This document shows positions 32,301 to 33,860 of a stretch of DNA of 33,860 nt, one piece after another. The position numbers and the translations under genes are program-made. Below the pieces are notes generated by a model that saw nothing but the letters and a program-made list of their open reading frames with translations, ran no database searches and was not told the DNA's origin. The DNA is from Conidiobolus incongruus B7586 (Eukaryota; Entomophthoromycota; Entomophthoromycetes; Entomophthorales; Conidiobolaceae): positions 1-33,860 of the forward strand of contig JNEM01011868.1 of assembly GCA_000697335.1 (NCBI GenBank), read 5' to 3'. Numbering within the stretch: position 1 is the stretch's first letter; each line of letters begins with the position of its first letter.

Positions 32301-33480
32301 TATTACTATAGAATTGAAAAAATGAGAAATTTTTCAATTTCTGATTTTTCAAATATATTATTAGTAACAAATAAAAGAATATATACAAAATAAACAAAAA
32401 AATAATTAGTTTTAAATTATATATATATATTAGTTTTTTGATTAAAAATTTAACTTTTACAAGTAATTTTTTAGTAATAATATATTATTTAACTTTTTAT
32501 CACTAGGTAAATTATTTTTAAGCTAATAAAATAATATTTAAAACTTGTTAAAATTTAAAAAACTAATTTCAACTATTATTTTTTTAATTATTAATCAAGT
32601 TAAAAATATATTAGAAAGTACCTTTTTATTTCAGTTAGAGAATTATTAAGATATTTTAATATTAGTTATATGATTATTATATTTATATTAAAGTTTATAC
32701 TTAAATTAATAAATAAAAATATAAAATAAGTACCATATAATTTAACTAAAGCTTAAAAGAAATTAAAGTAGTTATTATTAAATAAAACTTACTAAAATAT
32801 TACTAGAAGCTTAAACTTTTATAATGAATAATTAAAATTAATGAATCTTAAATCTTTATGTATAATCTTTTATTAAAACATAAATTAAAATATTAGATTA
32901 AATTAACCTTCTTTATAAATCCCTTTAAATAAATATTTTATTAATAAATGAATATTAATTATTATAATAGATTATAATAATATATGCTATTTTTGTTTAG
33001 TTTTTAAAGGAAAATTAATAATAAACTTTATATTGTTTTTTAAATAAAAGTATTTTTAATTAATATTCTTAATATAATTTGAGTAAACTTATTATTTTAT
33101 ATAATGATTGTAAAATACATAAATTTAAAGCTATAAAAAACTTTTTAATTAAAAATAACTAGAAAAAGCTACTATATCTAGTATACTCTTTAGATTATAA
33201 CTTATGTAATTATAATTACTTTAGATAATTAAAAACTAGCTTGTATAAAAGAAAATTTCTATAAGAAAATTTAATTGGTTTGTGAAATATTAAATTTTAA
33301 TCTTTAATCAAAAAAATTATTTTTTAAGTGTTAAATCTTAGTTAAAAATATAGTAAAAAGTTATTAATAATAAAAAAAATATTAAATTTATATTATATAT
33401 TTATTTTTATATATTATATATTAAAATATTTATTTATTTTAAATTGCAAAAAATTCCTATTATTAAAAATATATAGTAAT
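32301..33480 (-). repeat. AT-rich TIR element, copy R3 (inverted)
   Basis: Reverse-complement copy of R1 and R2, about 1.18 kb. The plus-strand left end reads TATTACTATAGAATTGAAAA then AATGAGAAATTTTT. The right end, read on the minus strand, is ATTACTATATATTTTTAATA then ATAGGAATTTTTTG. The inner sequence follows R1 throughout, for example the minus-strand equivalent of ATTACATAAGTTATAATCTA (R1 about 263). No ORF. Confidence 0.7.
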
Positions 33481-33860
33481 ATTAAAGTGTTTTGATAATT
33501 TTTTAGTTGAAATAAAAAGGTGTTTTTTAATAAAATTTTTTATTTTATTAATAATTAAAAAAGTAACAGTTGAAATTAGTTTTTTAGATTTTAGTAGGTT
33601 TTGGGTAATTTTTTTATACTCTTAAAGTAATTTACCTAGCAATAAATTGTTAATTTAGATAATATTTTATTATTAAAAGCTGTTTGTAAATTTTAAATGA
33701 TTTTAAAAGGTTTGTGGTTAAGTTTTACTAATACTAAAATAAAAAACTTTTAATAATTATTATTTTGTTTAAGTATAATTAAATTAAACAACTAATTTAA
33801 AAAAAATTATTATATATATATATATATAATTCAAAACTATTTATTTTTTTATTTGTATTG
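33478..33860 (+). repeat. Partial AT-rich TIR element, copy R4, runs off the window
   Basis: Starts at TAATATTAAAG, which corresponds to about position 813 of R1, and follows R1 to about 1190, including GTGGTTAAGTTTTACTAATA (33715) and the (TA)n tract with ATTCAAAACTATTTATTTT. It begins exactly where R3 ends, so it is either a truncated copy or the right part of an element that R3 entered. The right end lies outside the window. Confidence 0.65.

Overview
The window is nuclear DNA of a fungus. It carries a chitin-synthase activator of the Skt5/Chs4 type, an Rna14-type cleavage factor, Ubp8, a Utr1-type NAD kinase and an NTO1/BRPF subunit. Genes are dense and most are cut by many small GT-AG introns, usually 49-64 bp. 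Coding DNA is moderately AT-rich and the rest is far more so. A class II (SIRT4-like) sirtuin, a sepiapterin reductase, an expansin-like protein and a BRPF protein with a bromodomain fit an early-diverging (non-Dikarya) fungus better than a yeast, but that is inference; I cannot name the species.

Layout. 1-1277 is an extremely AT-rich repeat, followed by a tRNA-Glu-like gene (1931-2002, minus). 2531-6132 is RNA14/CSTF3 (13 exons), then a TMEM42/EamA-like membrane protein (6359-6881, plus) whose stop lies 20 bp from that of a convergent UBE2K-like E2 (6902-7775, minus). After a 1.2 kb gap come Skt5/Chs4 (8949-10457, plus), GPN2 (10877-12088, minus), the sirtuin (12241-13177, minus), an expansin-like protein (13559-14275, plus) and sepiapterin reductase (14341-15427, minus). 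An NTO1/BRPF-like subunit fills 15747-18934 (minus). After 2.3 kb without a gene come UMP-CMP kinase with a C-terminal CaaX-like box (21250-22218, plus), CK2 regulatory subunit (22545-23325, plus), Ubp8 (23624-25297, minus), NAD kinase (25464-27112, minus), and, past a second AT-rich repeat (28447-29719), a TMEM14 protein (29974-30440, plus). The right end has a decayed coding-like stretch (about 31141-31960) and two further repeat copies.

The genes do not form a pathway cluster; they are housekeeping genes: mRNA 3' processing, ubiquitin conjugation and deubiquitination, chromatin acetylation, nucleotide and NADP supply, cell wall. The main points of interest are: a family of roughly 1.2 kb TIR-bearing AT-rich elements (three near-complete copies and one partial); a UMP-CMP kinase ending in a probable prenylation signal; a 28-nt intron in the TMEM14 gene and a possible 18-nt intron hiding an in-frame TAA in sepiapterin reductase; a tRNA-Glu-like gene with intact control boxes but an anticodon stem that cannot pair; and a decaying gene I could not identify. 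Exon borders were worked out by hand from frame, GT-AG borders and family similarity.
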